From positions 35,925,787 to 35,989,786 of the forward strand of contig OY720346.1 in assembly GCA_963082975.1 (NCBI GenBank): a DNA stretch of 64,000 bases. The letters are read 5' to 3'. Every line of letters begins with the position of its first letter. Positions within the stretch are counted from its first letter, which is position 1. Below, one piece after another: positions 60,353-64,000 of the stretch. A model generated the notes under the pieces. The model did no database searches. It saw only the letters and a list, made by a program, of their open reading frames with translations, and was not told the origin of the DNA. This stretch comes from Labia minor (taxonomy: Eukaryota; Arthropoda; Insecta; Dermaptera; Spongiphoridae). The translations under genes and the position numbers were made by a program.

Positions 60353-63300
60353 GAATAGATCTTTCAAAATTCTTTATTTAATGAATGTATGAAAATAATA
60401 AATATATTCCTATTCTTTTACTCTGAATTGACAATCTTAGAAAAAGAATAAAAATAAAATTTAAAATTTAAATTATTTAGATAATATTTATATTAGAAAA
60501 AGCAAATTATCAGAAGTGAATGACTGACCCTTAATGCTTACTGAACCCCGAACTCCCTACTGCAATTTTTTTCTCCTCTTATTTTTAAACAGGTCAACAC
60601 ACACCGAAGATTGATAATCATCTAGATAAGAGTCAAAAAAAAAAATACTTGAGGACATTTCAATTTCTAGAGCCGCCTTGCTATTGATCTGTGATTTCTA
60701 TCTTTTCAATGATAAGAGAGCGAGAGAGAGAGCAATAAAGATTGATTGCTTCAAGAGTTTACTGTTGGCTGGATGGTCCTTCTTTTAAAATAAAATAAAA
60801 AAAATCCAAGAGGAGGGGAAAAAATGAAAGAACGAGAAACACTTTTTTGAAACTGATTCCCCTTCGTTTCGCTTTTTTTCTTTCTTTATTTTACTCGACA
60901 AAAATAGAAAATTATGTCACTTGAATGAAATTTTGACATCTTGTCTTTTTTGATAGATTATCTATCGCCTGAAAGAGCAATTTGTTACTTACTTTAATAG
61001 ATTATCGAATAAAGAGAGATACCGACTTTATAAAAAAATATATACTTATATAGAACAGATAAGAAATCATGAACGATATATTAGACTCATTTTTATATAA
61101 TGATCCTCCTACACGCATCTACGAATGAATTCATAAAATGAGAAGGTATTTTCAATCAATATCTAAATTTGAATTTTTGTAAATATATTTTTAACTCTCC
61201 AAAACCTTATGAATTCCGATTCAAATCCCGGGCATGGCAAGTAAATTTTCCCCTTAATGGGGCTTAGCCTACGAGATACCAAAGAGAAGCACCTTAAGAT
61301 AAGAAGTAGCAACACCCGATCAAGATTGATCATATCAGTTGTACTGATCAGATTACACCTCTATGCCGATTAGTCAGGGGATTACTTTTGTTCACTTTTA
61401 TTTTATCTTTAATTGAAATTTAGAATTATTTTACTTTGAAAAGTGGTTTAGGAACTTAACCCATATTACTTAACACATTAATCTACTAGTACGAATTATA
61501 TTACTTTTTTGATTATTCCAATATATATCACAATAATTATCCTGTTAGATAAACCGTTCTCAGCAATTATCAATTTCAAATGTGAATGACTATTTATTAT
61601 GTAAATAAATTAAACCAAAATAATATATATAAATAAATAAATATTTTTTTATTTATTCTTCTTCTATCGAAAGAATGTATCTAGATGCAATTAATTGAAG
61701 AGAAATTTGAAATATTGAATTTGGAAATAACATTTTGATTCATTAATTTTAACGACAAGACAGATTTCAAGCTTCCACCTCCTCCACCCTTTCATCTTTT
61801 AATGATGGAGAGGTTGATATTCAGGGTATCCGTTTTAATAGTTTGTGATGGGAATGCATGCCTTGAGAATTCACACCAACTTGTGTTGTTAAGTTTAATG
61901 TTATCAGGAGACCGGAATTCAAACCTGGAAGTGATAAATGAGACTTTTGATAAGTTTAGTGTATTGAGACAAATACATATGAAAGTTGGAACATGTAGGG
62001 TTGATGTTGTTATTATCCCACTCTAATCAACCATGGAGAATGATTAAAGGAAAGGGGAGGGGGATTTTCTCATCCGAACCAATGCATTATATATTATCAT
62101 ATCATTTATCATAAACAAAACATCTTTTGAAATAATTATTAAATGATTAATTTAATAAAATATTTGTTTTTTAATGATCAAAATCAGAAAAAATAATTAT
62201 GATTATAATAATTTTTTTTATTTTTTATATACTATAATAACTAATCATGCTATTTGTAAGTGATATGTGTATTTGTGTGTTTGCGTTTTGTTTAAATTAA
62301 TATATTTGTATATATATATATATATAATATATATATGCCGAAATGTCATAATATCTACCCATCTAGCGGGTGGGCTGGGAATGGAAGGAGTGATTTAGTT
62401 GATGTTTAATTATGTGTTAACATTTGGTTTTGACAGCAGACAAACACCTTTCGAGAAATATGTCAAAGACACCAGACAAGATATTATTATTATTTCAATT
62501 AATTATTATTCACAGACATTGAAGAGAAAATGAGAGTGGAATTACAGGAAAGGGTGTGGAGTTATACAAACAAATTATAATAATAGAAATCATTAATTCA
62601 AATTTTTCATCTTGATTAAAAGTTAAAATAAATAAAAGATTCATTGTCTTTTATATTACAAATTAAAGATAAATATTACTATAAAGAATAATAAATAATC
62701 ATAAAAATATTAATTTTGCAAACATAAAAATAAAGGAACCAATCTACATATGAAACTTTTCTTTAATCATTTTCAGGAAGAATAAACTTAAATAAATAAT
62801 AATTACTTTTATTGAATTAAAAATCGAATGTGTTTTCCAAAGTAGATTTAAATTTTTAGGTAATATTTAATATATTTCTATTTAAACGTCTAATTTATTG
62901 TTCAATATTTGTCCTAAAACATTTTATTATATGATACAGTATATTATTTTTATGAAACATGTATTGGAAGAGTCGTGATTGGATTGGATTACAATCAGTG
63001 GTGCATTGAGATGGGGACGCGGATTAACGACGTTCCCTTACCTTTTTTCAGAACCGGAACGCGTTCGAGTACTTTTTCATGTCCCGACAACTCCCACTTA
63101 AATCTACCGTTAGAATTTCTATTTTTGTGTTCGTTTTGTATAGTAAGAATAAGAAATAATAAAAACTTATTTGGAGAAAAATAGTTTGCTGAAAATAGGA
63201 CTTTTTTTTTGCTCCCACTATGTGTTCCCTTACTTCTTATTTTACCAATACATCACTGATTAGAATTGGTCAAATTTAATTAAATAAATTAAAAAAATGA

Positions 63301-63824
63301 GACTAGAAATTAGATTTATTTGATTTTTTCACTTTTTACTTGTTTTTAAAATAAATAATATTTAATACGATAGTGTCCGTCTGTATGCAAAAAACTCCAG
63401 AGCCTAAAATACAAGGAGTAAGGTAACCAAATTTTTCTGAGGTGAAGGGTACCACAAATGATGAAAAATAAAAAAGAAATTAGAATCTTAGGTAACTCCT
63501 GAGCTGAGCTGCGGGTGTTCCATTTTCCAGAAATATATATAAAGGAGAGTGTTTGTATGTATGTAATTTGTTTACTTTTTTGCTGTCATAGAAACAGATA
63601 TATATATATATATATAATTAGAACCTCTCTCTCTTCCTCTATTTAAAATTTTAAAAAATGGAGTGTTCTAGCCAAATTAAGAAATTTAAATTCCTTATGC
63701 AACATTGATAGGTAAATGAATTGGACTGGAAGAGGAGACATATGATTAGAGAAATTGGGGGAAAATCCACCGAAATGTGTAATTAAACAAAAAAATTGAA
63801 GAATTATGATACGTGTACGACTTA
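60353..63824. other. Intergenic AT-rich DNA
   Basis: GA tract at 60718-60732, TA run at 62308-62336 and 63599-63616. A 74-codon frame at 61802-62026 (+) has no recognised family. The SINE-like copy at 61205 is listed separately. No supported gene. Confidence 0.5.
61205..61385 (-). repeat. SINE-like family, fourth copy
   Basis: On the - strand: gaggtgtaatctgatcagta, caatcttgatcgggtgttgc, then cgtaggctaagccccattaa and a B-box-like gcccgggatttgaatcgg. Same leading blocks as the copies at 934, 36470 and 42895. Confidence 0.45.
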
Positions 63825-64000
63825 CATACAATTAACATACAAAATGTAGAATTTGAAAAAGTATAAATATTTAAATACTTAAGATCTCTAATCACGAAAG
63901 ATAATAATATTAGAGAAGAATTTAAATCGACGTTGTAATTGAGTAACGCCTGTTATTATGCAGTAAAGGGGCTTATCTCATCAAAGAGGATCAAAATTAA
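63825..64000 (+). mobile_element. LINE fragment 4, cut by the window edge
   Basis: Matches the fragment at 14025 over aacatacaaaatgtagaatt, taaatacttaagatctctaa, cgcctgttattatgcagtaa and aggggcttatctcatcaaag. It continues beyond 64000. The frame is broken. Confidence 0.7.

Noticed and set aside
61802-62026. 74-codon frame on the + strand
   Set aside because: No recognised domain, splice sites or neighbours. Plausible by chance in this length of sequence.

Overview
The window is strongly AT-rich eukaryotic DNA that carries a few unmistakable exons separated by very long introns, many simple repeats, and a dense layer of DNA-transposon remnants with some LINE and SINE pieces. The only host gene I can support is a core-binding factor beta (CBF-beta, Drosophila Brother/Big brother) homologue on the + strand. 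Its residue pattern and the transposon types (mariner, hAT, a MADF-bearing PIF/Harbinger-like element) suggest an arthropod, probably an insect. I cannot name the species. All alignments here were made by eye.

Layout. CBF-beta exons lie at 3765-3881, 5811-5930, 21855-21931 and 37286-37325 (stop TGA). The reading phase matches at each junction (0, 0, 2). Introns are about 1.9, 15.9 and 15.4 kb. Roughly the first 90-95 codons are not in the window and should lie upstream. Intron 2 holds a composite PIF/Harbinger-like cluster (6411-8439) with a decayed MADF/Myb-SANT gene, three fragments of one LINE family, and a hAT MITE with an exact 8-bp target duplication. Intron 3 holds two direct copies of a GGAC-microsatellite repeat (family A), and at 31559-33631 a four-level nest of repeats. 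A near-perfect hAT palindrome follows at 33655.

From 37.4 kb to the end I find no host gene. This stretch is AT-rich sequence with three internally deleted mariners (41128, 48687, 52881), three copies of a TG-microsatellite repeat (family B, one split by a family A insertion), a MITE with 34-bp perfect ends (55682), a pair of hAT MITEs sharing one target duplication (57113 and 57315), SINE-like copies, and the start of a fourth LINE fragment at the right edge.

No intact transposase, no RNA gene of confirmed function, and no viral element was recognised. The most interesting structures are the nested and tandem repeat architectures, and the paired TGACGTCA (CRE-type) palindromes carried by family A.
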